Origin: Prevotellaceae bacterium UBA2744
GTDB lineage: Bacteria > Bacteroidota > Bacteroidia > Bacteroidales > Bacteroidaceae
Assembly: GCA_002353575.1 (NCBI GenBank)
Contig: DEJQ01000015.1
Coordinates: 331-15,935, forward strand
DNA length: 15,605 bases
Direction of reading: 5' to 3'
Shown: piece after piece, positions 1-9,100 of the stretch
Numbering within the stretch: the first letter of the stretch is position 1
Layout: every line of letters starts with the position of its first letter
Notes under the pieces: generated by a model
Seen by the model: only the letters and a program-made list of their open reading frames with translations
Databases searched by the model: none
What the model was told of the DNA's origin: nothing
Translations under genes and position numbers: made by a program

Positions 1-984
1 GTAGCGGGCTATGAAGTGACCGACGCGAAGGTTGTGGATGTATTCATAATAGCTTGTGCCCTGACTGGCGAAATATTGGCTGAGATAGTAGCGGTTCACA
101 CCGACGGCTGCCGAGAGTTGCAACAGGGTCAAGTCGGTCTGCAGGTAGAGTTGTGTGTCCTCGCAGTGCTTCACCAGCAGTTTGCCGATATGGGATGGAT
201 CGCCCTTGGAGGAGGGGCTCTTTGCTTCGTGCGGCGTCGCCGAGTGCTTGCTCGGGCAGTCGTCGCTAAGGGCCGAATGGGATGGGAGGCTGTCGGAGCT
301 CAGGTCGCTCAATGTCTCCACGCGCCAGAGCAGGAGGCCTGCCAGCGGGAATCCGATGAGGTGGGCGATGGTGCACATCACGTAGTTGTCGGTATATTCA
401 TAACACATGAGCAGTAGCACGAGACCGATGAGCAGCGTAAGGCTGACCCACACCTCCTTGTGCTCCAGGTCGGCGTAGTTGTCGCGCAGCCACCGCCCAT
501 ATTGTCTCACGGCCACCACCATATATACAATAAAGGCCACGACGATGACCAGCCCATAGACCTTGTTAGGGGTCGTAAGGTCGATGGATGGCAGGGCGGT
601 CTGCAGCACTGCGAGCACCGCGCAGGGCGTCATGATGACAAAAATGGGCCACAGCGGTCGGCGGCGGTCCTGCAGCATGGTCAGCAGGGTGCCGACGAAA
701 ACGGGGGGCAGCACCATGCAGTCGAGGGCTACGAGCAACCCGTAGATCACCGAGTGGGTGTCGTTAGAGAACGTGTAGAACAGTATCCACCAGATGTGGG
801 CCATAGCCATGACGGCGAATAGTGCCGCTGCCCAGCGGCGAAGTCGTGCGGGCGGCGTGATGTCGGGTGCGATGGCCTTACCCCGACATAGCAGCAAATA
901 GAGGAACAGCACGACGGACACGCCGGTTCCTGCGCCGTGGAGCAGGAGATACAGTGTCGACAATGGAGTTATCTGTTCGGGCAT
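1..984 (-). CDS. Membrane-embedded AraC/XylS-type transcription regulator (3' end cut by window)
   Basis: The minus-strand frame is open for all 328 codons from an ATG at 984 to the window edge and begins MPEQITPLSTLYLLLHGAGT. Reading by eye there are about seven hydrophobic segments (near residues 9-32, 48-68, 76-100, 107-123, 139-157, 178-194 and 198-215). A polar, Ser/Asp/Lys-rich linker follows (about 216-268), then a cytoplasmic AraC-like helix-turn-helix: LLQLSAAVGVNRYYLSQYF, then GTSYYEYIHNLRVGHFIARY. The rest of the DNA-binding domain lies off the left edge. 7-TM proteins fused to an AraC HTH are common in Bacteroidetes and are thought to sense envelope or extracellular cues; the ligand cannot be told. 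It is transcribed away from the lipoprotein/giant-protein locus and shares a 455-bp intergenic region with it, so it is the obvious candidate regulator (inference). I see no convincing TAnnTTTG promoter for it. Its GC-rich coding contrasts with the AT-rich intergenic DNA. Confidence 0.9.
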   Translation of the reverse strand, partial: MPEQITPLSTLYLLLHGAGTGVSVVLFLYLLLCRGKAIAPDITPPARLRRWAAALFAVMAMAHIWWILFYTFSNDTHSVIYGLLVALDCMVLPPVFVGTLLTMLQDRRRPLWPIFVIMTPCAVLAVLQTALPSIDLTTPNKVYGLVIVVAFIVYMVVAVRQYGRWLRDNYADLEHKEVWVSLTLLIGLVLLLMCYEYTDNYVMCTIAHLIGFPLAGLLLWRVETLSDLSSDSLPSHSALSDDCPSKHSATPHEAKSPSSKGDPSHIGKLLVKHCEDTQLYLQTDLTLLQLSAAVGVNRYYLSQYFASQGTSYYEYIHNLRVGHFIARY

Positions 985-1086
985 ATCGTTTTTTATTTTC
1001 GCCGCAATATTACTACTTTTTCAGTGAAATCAGGCGGGTTTCCCCAAAAAAATTTTGTTTCCTTGCCATTTCATCGGTGATTGCCG

Positions 1087-1128
1087 AGGTTGAAAATTCA
1101 TTAATTTAGGTTGAAATTCCGTTAATAA
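1087..1128. repeat. Distal pair of 21-bp direct repeats, possible operator
   Basis: Two adjacent 21-bp units, 1087-1107 and 1108-1128, both begin AGGTTGAAA and both carry TAAT at the same offset (1102 and 1123). The second unit contains TTCCGTTAAT, which resembles the TTCAGCTAAT core of the proximal repeat pair at 1150-1190. A period of two helical turns places both units on the same face of the DNA, as expected for a dimeric or two-motif AraC-type protein. Binding is inferred. Confidence 0.5.
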
Positions 1129-1149
1129 GATGACCTGTAGGGGCGGGAA

Positions 1150-1190
1150 AACTCTCAGCTAATGCAAAAAAACTTTCAGCTAATGCAAAA
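1150..1190. repeat. Proximal pair of near-identical 20-bp direct repeats, likely activator site
   Basis: Units 1150-1169 and 1171-1190 differ at one base: AACTCTCAGCTAATGCAAAA and AACTTTCAGCTAATGCAAAA, with a 21-bp period. The pair ends about 25 bp upstream of the -33 element at 1215, the usual place for a transcription activator. It lies between the divergent AraC-type regulator and the surface-protein locus, so this regulator is the likeliest ligand (inference). Part of the core, TTCmGyTAAT, also appears in the distal pair. Confidence 0.7.
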
Positions 1191-1214
1191 TCTTCGATTG
1201 CGGCGATTTTGGCC

Positions 1215-1246
1215 TTGCGTGTTTCATTTTTTTTCACGTAACTTTG
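1215..1246 (+). promoter_or_regulatory. Bacteroidetes-type promoter for the lipoprotein/giant-protein locus
   Basis: TTG at 1215-1217 is followed after 21 bp by TAACTTTG at 1239-1246, matching the Bacteroidetes primary-sigma consensus (TTTG, 19-21 bp, TAnnTTTG). Transcription would start near 1253, leaving a leader of roughly 185 nt before the lipoprotein start at 1440. The direct repeats at 1150-1190 sit immediately upstream. Confidence 0.75.
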
Positions 1247-1274
1247 AGGCAGAAAAAAAGGACGGGTGACATTT

Positions 1275-1379
1275 ATGTCTGTGCAGGCACAATGGACCCC
1301 TTACGACACTCAAGCGACCTCAGTGGTGTGCTCGGAGCCATCGACCACATGGATATTCGAGGATGTCAAGTGGAAGTAA
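1275..1379 (+). CDS. Possible 34-residue small ORF in the leader, or gene remnant
   Basis: An ATG at 1275 opens 34 codons ending at TAA 1377-1379: MSVQAQWTPYDTQATSVVCS, then a tail ending WIFEDVKWK. An AAGGA stretch (1258-1262) lies 12 nt upstream, and the ORF sits just behind the predicted transcription start. The sequence does not match a family I know. The start VTFMSVQAQ, followed by a polar Trp-rich stretch, resembles the end of a signal peptide plus a mature N-terminus, so it could also be a fragment of a lost secreted-protein gene. It might be a translated leader, a stand-alone peptide, or chance. No hallmark decides between these. Confidence 0.25.
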   Translation: MSVQAQWTPYDTQATSVVCSEPSTTWIFEDVKWK

Positions 1380-1439
1380 ATTCTTCTGGATTTAGTATTA
1401 TCTCCATATTGTTTATTAATTATTTTTTTAAAAAAAGAA

Positions 1440-2030
1440 ATGAAAAAGTTAATGAATTGGATTCTCGCCACCATCCTGATCTGTGGCGCAAGTGTATTCA
1501 CATCGTGTTCAAAAGCCGACGAGCCGGTTACACCACCCGTCGATAATAAAAAATGTTCGCGCGTGGAGGTGATTTACAGAATCACAAGTCCGAAGACCAA
1601 TTACGATTACTTCGAGGGCAAGATTGCTCTCAAGAGCGGCAACGAGGTAAAAGAGATAAAAAAGCTGCTGCCCTTTGCTGAGCAGCAGAACGAATCCTAT
1701 AACGTAAACGACATCGCTGCTTTCCCCGTAGAGGAGGCCATCTGCCTGCACTATGGCATAAAGGAACTGGAGTCTTACGCAGGCGATTATAGTCTGAATT
1801 GGGAAATGTCTTATACTGTGACCTCCTATAATGCCCAGGGCGAAAAACTCGACACCCAGACCATCAGTGACCGATGGGAAGAATCAGGCTCTGTAAAAGA
1901 AAAGGCAGATCTTGAGGACGCAGTCAAGATGTCCTATAGCGAGCTGCATGCCAGCGTAGCCGAGGACGGAAAAATCACCCTTAGCAAGGTCAACAAGATG
2001 CATCCTGAAAGAAGTGGCATCGAGTGGTAA
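1440..2030 (+). CDS. Small surface lipoprotein of unknown function (196 aa)
   Basis: The protein has a type II signal peptide, with the lipidated cysteine at residue 23 (context SVFTSCSKADEP). The acidic residues after the cysteine fit a Bacteroidetes lipoprotein export signal, so an outer-membrane, probably surface-facing, location is expected. The mature part is about 170 residues, predicted mostly beta, with VEVIYRITSPKTNYDYFEG near the N-terminus and a C-terminal part with VAEDGKITLSKV. I do not recognise a named family. It may be a diverged paralogue of the lipoprotein at 2573-3124: both have a V.Y.(I/V)TS strand at the same place and end with a (D/N)GxIT strand. The start follows a T7A7 palindrome (1423-1436) and an A-rich leader rather than a Shine-Dalgarno site. 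It is the first sizeable gene behind the repeat-controlled promoter and has its own terminator downstream. Confidence 0.85.
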   Translation: MKKLMNWILATILICGASVFTSCSKADEPVTPPVDNKKCSRVEVIYRITSPKTNYDYFEGKIALKSGNEVKEIKKLLPFAEQQNESYNVNDIAAFPVEEAICLHYGIKELESYAGDYSLNWEMSYTVTSYNAQGEKLDTQTISDRWEESGSVKEKADLEDAVKMSYSELHASVAEDGKITLSKVNKMHPERSGIEW

Positions 2031-2054
2031 TCGAACTCCTTGCCGACGCTCCTT

Positions 2055-2088
2055 GCCGCCGAAGGTGTCAACTCTTCGGCGGCATTTT
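2055..2088 (+). terminator. Strong intrinsic terminator after the first lipoprotein
   Basis: A perfect 10-bp stem, GCCGCCGAAG (2055-2064) with CTTCGGCGGC (2074-2083), encloses a 9-nt loop and is followed by ATTTTC. It lies 25 bp after the lipoprotein stop codon. It would reduce read-through from the 1215-1246 promoter into the giant-protein gene, so the downstream genes either rely on leaky termination or have a separate start that I could not identify. Confidence 0.85.
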
Positions 2089-2090
2089 CA

Positions 2091-2366
2091 TATCATGAGC
2101 CTTCTAGCTATTCAAGTGCCTGTAAACGAATTTTCGAGCAGACATACAACGATGATGTTGTAGGGCCGTACCTTGCTTTATCGAATTGGTCAATTCTTTT
2201 TGAGCCAGACTTGAAACTTGACTTGCGAAGTATCATTGAGTCTTTCTCCATCAACAAGTGCTTAATTTTGCTATCTGATGGCTCAATCAAGGGAAACCGT
2301 TATCTGTTGATGGATAACAATCGTTTTGCACTCAATCTACAAGGATTATCATTTATTGAAATATAA
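2091..2366 (+). pseudogene. brxF: Fragment resembling the C-terminal part of BREX-3 protein BrxF
   Basis: This stretch is open for 91 codons up to TAA 2364-2366. It contains DVVGPYLALSNWSILFEPDL followed by KLDLRSIIESFSINKCLILL and SDGSIKGNRYLL. From memory this fits the BrxF pattern of a hydrophobic strand, N-x-x-x-LF-(D/E)-P-x-L-x-LD, then an R/N turn and another strand, i.e. the Walker B half of the small BrxF P-loop protein. The N-terminal half with Walker A is absent: upstream in the same frame is only terminator sequence, and no ATG is well placed. Frame and codons are otherwise undamaged. It is followed at once by a fragment resembling the start of BrxC, the order found in BREX type 3 operons. 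The assignment rests on recalled family patterns; a different small P-loop partner of a DUF6079 ATPase is the main alternative. Confidence 0.45.
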
Positions 2367-2377
2367 TTGCCGAGCAT

Positions 2378-2557
2378 ATGAAATATAAAGAGCTGATAAC
2401 ATTTGAGCCAATTAATGAAGTGGTGAAGTTCGATCAACTGTCGAATGAAGACTATCGCCATTCTCTTGTACGTAACTTCGTCTTCTCCGAAACATACGAG
2501 AAAACGTTTATACCCGCGATTTGCAAGAATTTTAAGGACAAATTCCAATATTATTAA
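2378..2557 (+). pseudogene. brxC: N-terminal stub resembling BREX-3 ATPase BrxC (DUF6079 type)
   Basis: An ATG at 2378, 11 bp after the upstream stop, opens 59 codons starting MKYKELITFEPINEVVKFDQ and continuing with NEDYRHSLVRNFVFSETYEK. DUF6079/BrxC ATPases, about 1200 residues long, characteristically start MKYxDLIxFEPIExV(V/I)QL, followed by a LV.T(F/Y)VIS...IP segment; the match covers this whole start. Here the frame runs into AT-rich DNA after about residue 54 (KNFKDKFQYY, then TAA at 2555-2557), so the Walker motifs and over 90 percent of the protein are missing. It cannot encode a working ATPase. The product might still be made, but no role is evident. The missing 3' side has been replaced by the leader of the next lipoprotein gene. 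Confidence 0.5.
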
Positions 2558-2572
2558 ATATTTTTTTTAAGT

Positions 2573-3124
2573 ATGAAAAGTATGATTTCAATGGCAGCTG
2601 TTCTCTTTGCTGCCCTCATGACAACAACAGTGTTAACATCTTGTGGCAGCAGCGACGATGAACCTGCAAAGGCAAAGTTTACCAAGGCTGTTGTGAAGTA
2701 CACCGTTACATCCAATGATGCCACACTTGGACAGTTTAAGGTAAATGTATATGGTACTGATGCTGATGGAAATGGTTTCATTGAGACCATGAGTAATCCG
2801 TCGTACACCAAGGTCGTCGAAATTCCCCTTAGCAAATTGCCTTGTAAGGTAGAGTTATATACAAGGGTTTCTCCTTTAGAGGATAAGATTACTACTGAGA
2901 TGTTTAATTTCAAAGTCGACAGGACTATTGATGTCATGACCTTGAATAGCGATAACACCGTGGTTGAAGATAAAGAGCGTACAAATTCTTCTTTTGAGGA
3001 TAATGTTCCCGCAGGTACGTCATTGTCTGAATTAGCAAGGAGGATGAATTATCATACAAAGTTCGTTATATCCATTGATGTCAATGGAATAATCACTGAC
3101 CAAACGCAAGAGAGTCTCTTATAA
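2573..3124 (+). CDS. Small surface lipoprotein of unknown function (183 aa)
   Basis: The signal peptide ends in VLTSC with the lipidated cysteine at residue 24. It is followed by GSSDDEP, a textbook Bacteroidetes lipoprotein export signal, so surface exposure on the outer membrane is likely. The mature domain (about 160 residues) starts KFTKAVVKYTVTSNDATLGQ, looks beta-rich, and ends with FVISIDVNGIITD. It may be a distant paralogue of the lipoprotein at 1440-2030. No named family recognised. It lies 43 bp upstream of the giant gene and is probably co-transcribed with it, hinting at a joint role such as anchoring or chaperoning the large protein on the surface (inference). The start codon follows a T8 stretch in an AT-rich leader, with no Shine-Dalgarno site. 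Confidence 0.85.
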   Translation: MKSMISMAAVLFAALMTTTVLTSCGSSDDEPAKAKFTKAVVKYTVTSNDATLGQFKVNVYGTDADGNGFIETMSNPSYTKVVEIPLSKLPCKVELYTRVSPLEDKITTEMFNFKVDRTIDVMTLNSDNTVVEDKERTNSSFEDNVPAGTSLSELARRMNYHTKFVISIDVNGIITDQTQESLL

Positions 3125-3167
3125 GACTCGCCGTCAACAGCAACAACTTATTTTATAACAAATATAT

Positions 3168-6100
3168 ATGAAGAATCTAATAATCAGTCTAAGCAGTACG
3201 CTTGGGCGCCTGTTCCTGTTGGTATGTATGCTGGCAGTGAGTCATGCGGCAATGGCCGATGATTACTTGGAGAAGGAATCCAACTACACCGTCATGCTTT
3301 GGGGCAATGACAAGTTGCAGTTAAAGTTACCAACCCAAAATGACATCACCGGTGCGTTCAACCGAGGAGTCACAGACGGCCGCGTCTATTTGACTATCGA
3401 TGGTGGCGAGCGTCAGTTGTTGCTCTGGTGGGACTGTAACACACACTACTCTGACCTTAGTGCGGCCAAAGTTTTTCATGCCAATCAACCTGGACGATTC
3501 AACCTGATGGGTACAGCCTACGGTGTTAAGTCGGATATCACCAAGGATGACGGTACTGTCACGTATTTCCTTAAGCCCGATGCAGACGATGGCGACCATT
3601 ATACCACAATTGTAGAATGGACCGTGCCACGCACATATCGCGGGCATCATCTGAAGATAGAGGTGTGGTGCAAAATTGATGATGCCTCTTCAAACTGGTT
3701 TATCCCCAAGGATCAGAAGAATCCCAGCTCTTTTTATGTGATGGGCACGGTTGATATGCCTGAAGCCGGTGAAGCCAGTGTGACTCTCACAGATCCTATG
3801 CTGGCCACAGGACGTGACCATGCAAATGAAATCATGTTAAGCTATAGCTTTGTCGTGAACAAAATCTATTCTGCAACGCTCCATTATACCGATGCGGTGA
3901 CGAACAAGCAATACACACAAACGCTTTCCACAAACAAGAAGATGGACTTTGTTTATCTCCCTGCCAACCGCCCGTGGAAGGATATCCACATCAAAGCTTC
4001 AGTTCTCGATGTACAGACCAAGACCGATAATCCTGACTACAAAGTTGACATTGAGTCAGAGAAATTTTCGAGCAGTATGCTACACCATCCACGAGGACTG
4101 TCGGCGAAACTTGAAGAGGATGGCTTTGTGACACTGAACTGTCAGGTGGACGACCCCGATCAGGGAGACATCTATGAGGGCGACTTCTTTGAGATTCAGC
4201 GCAATCTTATGGGTGCCACCGATGATGACGACCCCTATTGGAAAACAATTTCCATGGAGGTTTCATATAAAAATAACCAGAAGGACTATTCCTTTGTAGA
4301 TGAGAGGCTGATTGACCAGTATGAGGGAAAGGCTGTCACCTATCGTGTGCGTCGTTCTGTATCCTCGATGTGGCAGTGGGTCAGCCCTTCCACCTATGCG
4401 CAGTATTTAATGTCGGAGATCATCTACCTGCCCCGCATAGCTGGTGCAACCGTCAGTCGTACTGAGCAGTGGAACGATGAGGGTCATGTGGCAAAGTTCG
4501 ACCTTTTGCTCTCCACTTCCGATGGATTAGTTGTGTACAACGACGAGGATTTGGAAGCAGCTCGTCAAAAGATTCTGGACGGGGAAATCGCTCAAGATAA
4601 GATTGTTATTCCAATCCGCAACGCAGCCGACTGGGATCGTTGTGCCAAGGCAGTTGAAATGAATATCAGAAAACCCAATATTGTATTGATGTACGATGTC
4701 AAGCTGACAAGAGACAGCAAGATGATAGGTGACGAGAGCAATCCCTTTGCAGGAACGTTTTACGGCAACGGGCACACACTGGAAATCGATTTTTTTAATA
4801 GAGCAGACTACACGGCTCCTTTCCGATACGTCGAGGGGGCAACTATCAAGGACCTGCACATCACAGGTCGCATCGTGTCTGAGTATAAATTCATGGGTGG
4901 TCTGATAGCCTGTGTCTATAACAGGTCTGGAAATCCTACGAACATCTACAATTGTCGTAGCTCTGTAAACATTGAAACCGATTACTCGGACGACACCTCC
5001 TGTGGCGGCTTTGTCGGGCGTCATGTGTATGGTGATCTTAATATATCATACTGCCTATTTGATGGTCGTTTCACCTTTACTCTGGGCTCATCTAATAAGA
5101 ACCACAGCAATGGTGGATTCATAGGCTGGAAAGATGACACCTCCAATAGAGCATACATAAGAAACTGCCTCTTTGCTCCAATAGAAATCTCTACGGGTTA
5201 TGATAATTGCGCCACCTTTTCACGAGCAAAAGACTTATCTTCTGTGACGCTTGTAAACTGTTATTATACCCAGACTTATGGTTCAGAAACCAATGGTGCT
5301 AACGACTGTAATGGCGTCTCTGCCAAAGTGTTAGCTGGATATTTAAATGATTATGGTGTGTATTGGGAGATAAAAGACGACAAAGTAGTCCCTGTCGTGT
5401 CGGAACACTACCAATTACCCGTTGCCGTATGGGACCAGCGTGCTAAATTGAAGCTGCGCATCAATATGCATGGCGAGAAGGGCGTGGAATCCACTATCGT
5501 TGATCTCTCCGCCAATGACGACGCCATCAATCATCGCTTCTTTACCTATGAGCTCTCGCGCAAGTGTGTCGACTACTCGTTCGATCTGCTGCAGATACGC
5601 GGTTCATCGCCATTGAGCATTGCCGGCTACGATAAGGACACTCTGGTTGTCCACGTAAATAAATTCGAGGGCGACAACACCGACTACAGCTTCAAGAATA
5701 TGAACCGTGTAGAGAATCTCAAATGGGAGAAGAAGCAGAGCTCTGTAGTCCTTACGTGGGATACCAGCGGCGGCGAGAGCGACTTCTACCGTGTGCTGCG
5801 CCGTAAACATACGACTCAGGAAGATGCCGAATGGACCGATACCATTGCCACCAACCTGACGCTACAGCAGTATGAGGATATCTCAACACAGATACAGGTG
5901 AACTACGACTACTGCGTGCAGAGCGTCCTCCAGTGCGAGGGCACGCACATCACGCAGGACATCTGTAGCAATGCTGCCTGCGAAACAACAGGTAAGGTTG
6001 AGGGCTATATTCGTCTGGCCGACGGAACCTCGATGGGAGGTCAGACAGTGATTTGCGAACCTGTTGATATACCTGGAACCAGTTCTGAATATAAGGTGAT

Positions 6101-9100
6101 TTCTGACGATTCAGGATATTTCGTGTTCGATAAGCTGCCTATCTACTTCGGCCCAGACGGTAAGGTGCAGGGTGAATACCATGTCTCTGTCATGACTTCT
6201 GGCAGCGGAGGAAAATACACCGGCCCGAACGAGCAAGGCATCGTATCCTTCAACCGCAACGTCAACTGGAAGCAGGAATTCAACTTCTATATGGACACCT
6301 ACTTCATCTATTCGGGTAACGTGTTCTACGACACTTCCAGCATCCCTGTGCCAGGTGTATCCTTCCTGCTCGACGGTAAACTGATGCATGATGCCAGCAA
6401 CCAGGTGATTATCACCGATACGCAAGGAGCTTTCGCCCTAAGTATTCCACGCGGCGAACACAGCGTGCAAGCCGTGAAGGACGGACACACGTTTGCTAAC
6501 AACGGTTACCTGCTGAATCCCGATGCCCGCGAGGGAGAGGACAAGACTTGCTACAATTTCGTCAATAACGTGTCGGACATCTATATCTGGGACTCCACCA
6601 CAGTTGTGTTGCGCGGTCGTGTAGTGGGTGGCGACATCGAGGGCAGCAGACCCCTCGGCCACAGCCTCTCAACCAACAACCTCGGCGACTCGCTGAAGAT
6701 TGTGATGCAGCTCGAAGGCGACAATGCCTCATACATCTTCCGCGACCCCAAGAACGAAAGCCTGAAGAGCACCTCATATAAGGTAGATTTCGGATCGGCT
6801 CATTCTGACACCACCCAAGTCACCAAGACACGACGCTCCATAACTATACGTCCCGATGCCAAGACGGGCGAGTACGAACTGAGGGTTCACCCAGCCAAGT
6901 ACAAGATTACGGAAGTGTCGGCTCAGGGCTATGCCACACTGTTCCAGAACGGACAGGTGGGCCAGACGCTTGACCTCACCTTCAATGTGGGGGGCGACAC
7001 TTGCGAGTACAACCGCATCTATCATGCTATTCCCGATGTGGAGGTGACGCAGTTCAATCCCACAGGCGAGAAATACTTTGGTGTGAAGTGGCTTACCGCC
7101 CAGGACAATATCGGCAACAAATCGAGTGTAAACCTGGTTTATTATACTAAGGAGACGCCCGATGCCAAGGACAGCATCATGCACTACTCCTTCGGATATC
7201 CTGTATTCATGGCGGGTTCACCCTACGGCTTCATGCTGCAGGCTTGCGAGAAATACTACTGGAACAACGATCCATCCAAAAAGGCCGATATCGTGAAACT
7301 TGACCAGCGAGGCAAGATCATCATCAAGAATGCGCTGACCACCGACTCGAAGACGGCACAATGGGAGAGCGACCTCGACGAGGATGGCGGATGCGACTAC
7401 ATCTTCACACCCGACAATGCAACCTTCACCATGGAGGGTGACAAAGCCCTGAAGACATTCGACATCACGCTGCTCTACGACGGCACATACTACGACGTCA
7501 AGCCATTCTACGGAAACATTCTGCGCGGCTACGTCATGGCAACTAAAGCCAAGCCCGAAGGCCGCAAAGCCATTGTAGCAGGAAAGCCACAGTTGTGGGA
7601 TATCCTGCGCGACCCGCCAGGAGGCAGTAGCACATCCTACATCAAGGAAGGCTCCAAGCTGACATATGGCTACTCCATCGACGTTACTGCTGCGGCAGGT
7701 TTCACCGTAAAGACAAAAACCGGTACAGGCGTCGATTCCTACATGGGTTATGTGCTTGCACCTGAGGGAAGTGGTTCAACCCGTGGCACTTTGGATAAGT
7801 CGAAGTCGAAGACAGGCATTGACTTAGAGTTTGAATTCAACTTCGGACACTCATGGAACTGGACCTACGGCATGGACATCACCGAGCGCATCCAGACCAA
7901 GAGCGGACAGAAGTGGGTTGCCGGCAAGGCCGACCTCTTTATCGGTACCACCGAGAGTTTCATCGTTCAGGATGCCATAGCTGTACGCGTCGTTCCCGAC
8001 AGTATGTATCAGATTGTGAAACTCCATGAGGGAGGTACATACGAGGCTGTTGACAATAATGGTCAAGTGGTCACCAAGGTGAAGGTTCCAGTCGGTACCA
8101 CCAAGGTGCTTGCCCAGGGTACAGACGATACCGGCAAGCCCATCTATCTGGTTCGCGACGAGGTGATGTCGATGTCACCTACAGTGACTTCTACCTTCGT
8201 CCACTCGCAGCATTATATCGAGAACGAACTGCTGCCTGATTTGTTCAAGATTCGTAATTCGCTGATTCTGCCGAAGGGCACTGACGTGACAAAGGCCAAA
8301 GCACTGGCCGACAGCCGTGGCTATGCCACATATATCAGTAACGTGGATGCCGACGACAAGGCGTTTGGTGTGGACTATACAGTGGTTCGTCCAAATAATG
8401 AGACAACAGGCGACAGCATCAAGGCCCTGAATCAGGAAATCCTGACGTGGGTTGACTTCCTTGCCAAGAACGAGGAGGAGAAGTTGAGCGTAGTGCCTAC
8501 TGATTTGGTGAAACGCTACGACTTTGATGGTGCAGCCAACATCCAGTACAGCGAGAACTTTACGATGGGTAAGACCATGTCGCGCTACCTGCGTTACCCA
8601 GGATTGTCAGGACTGGGTAATCTCTTTGCAGCAACAGGACCTCTGGCCATTATCATGAGTACCCTGGAAGAAAAACTGAAAAAAGAAGGCGGTAGTATAA
8701 AAGCTGAACCTCATGGGTATGAGGATGTGAAAAATCATTTTAAATATGGAATAGACTTGGAAGTCTTAGGCAGTACTTGGGAAACCCAATGGGGTATTAT
8801 TCTTAACATCAATGCCAGTGACAAATATAATTCATCGGAGAGCCATTCCAAGGAAGTGGGCTTCACACTGGCCGCATCCAGCAAGTCCAGCCTGACGGTG
8901 GACGTCTATCGCACAGGAACAGAATATACGATAGACGAGAACACCAATTACTTCAACAAGATTACTCTGGAGACACTGAGCAAGGTGCGCTACGGAACCT
9001 TGACACCTCCAATGATGACCTTCGCAAGTTTCACTAATGAGAAGGTTTATTCCAACTTTGTGTTTCGTACCATTGGTGGTGTAACCTGTCAGCCGTACGA

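Noticed and set aside
16..822. Plus-strand open frames over the AraC-type gene
   Set aside because: They are antisense to a clearly coding minus-strand frame with membrane segments and an HTH; their composition (His/Gln/Arg-rich) is typical of shadow frames.
985..1086. Promoter for the AraC-type gene on the minus strand (TAATATTG at 1012-1005)
   Set aside because: The -7-like box has one mismatch and no TTG lies 19-21 bp upstream of it, so it was not listed.
1244..1546. 100-codon plus-strand frame across the leader and the first lipoprotein start
   Set aside because: It starts at a TTG inside the -7 promoter box, overlaps the lipoprotein out of frame, and has no recognisable protein features.
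2040..2366. Reading the BrxF-like frame as a complete 108-residue gene starting at TTG 2040
   Set aside because: The first about 17 codons are made of the terminator stem-loop of the previous gene, there is no ribosome binding site, and the part with family resemblance begins only after 2091.
4527..5024. 165-codon minus-strand frame inside the giant gene
   Set aside because: It lies wholly antisense to the GLUG-like region; no start context or family features.
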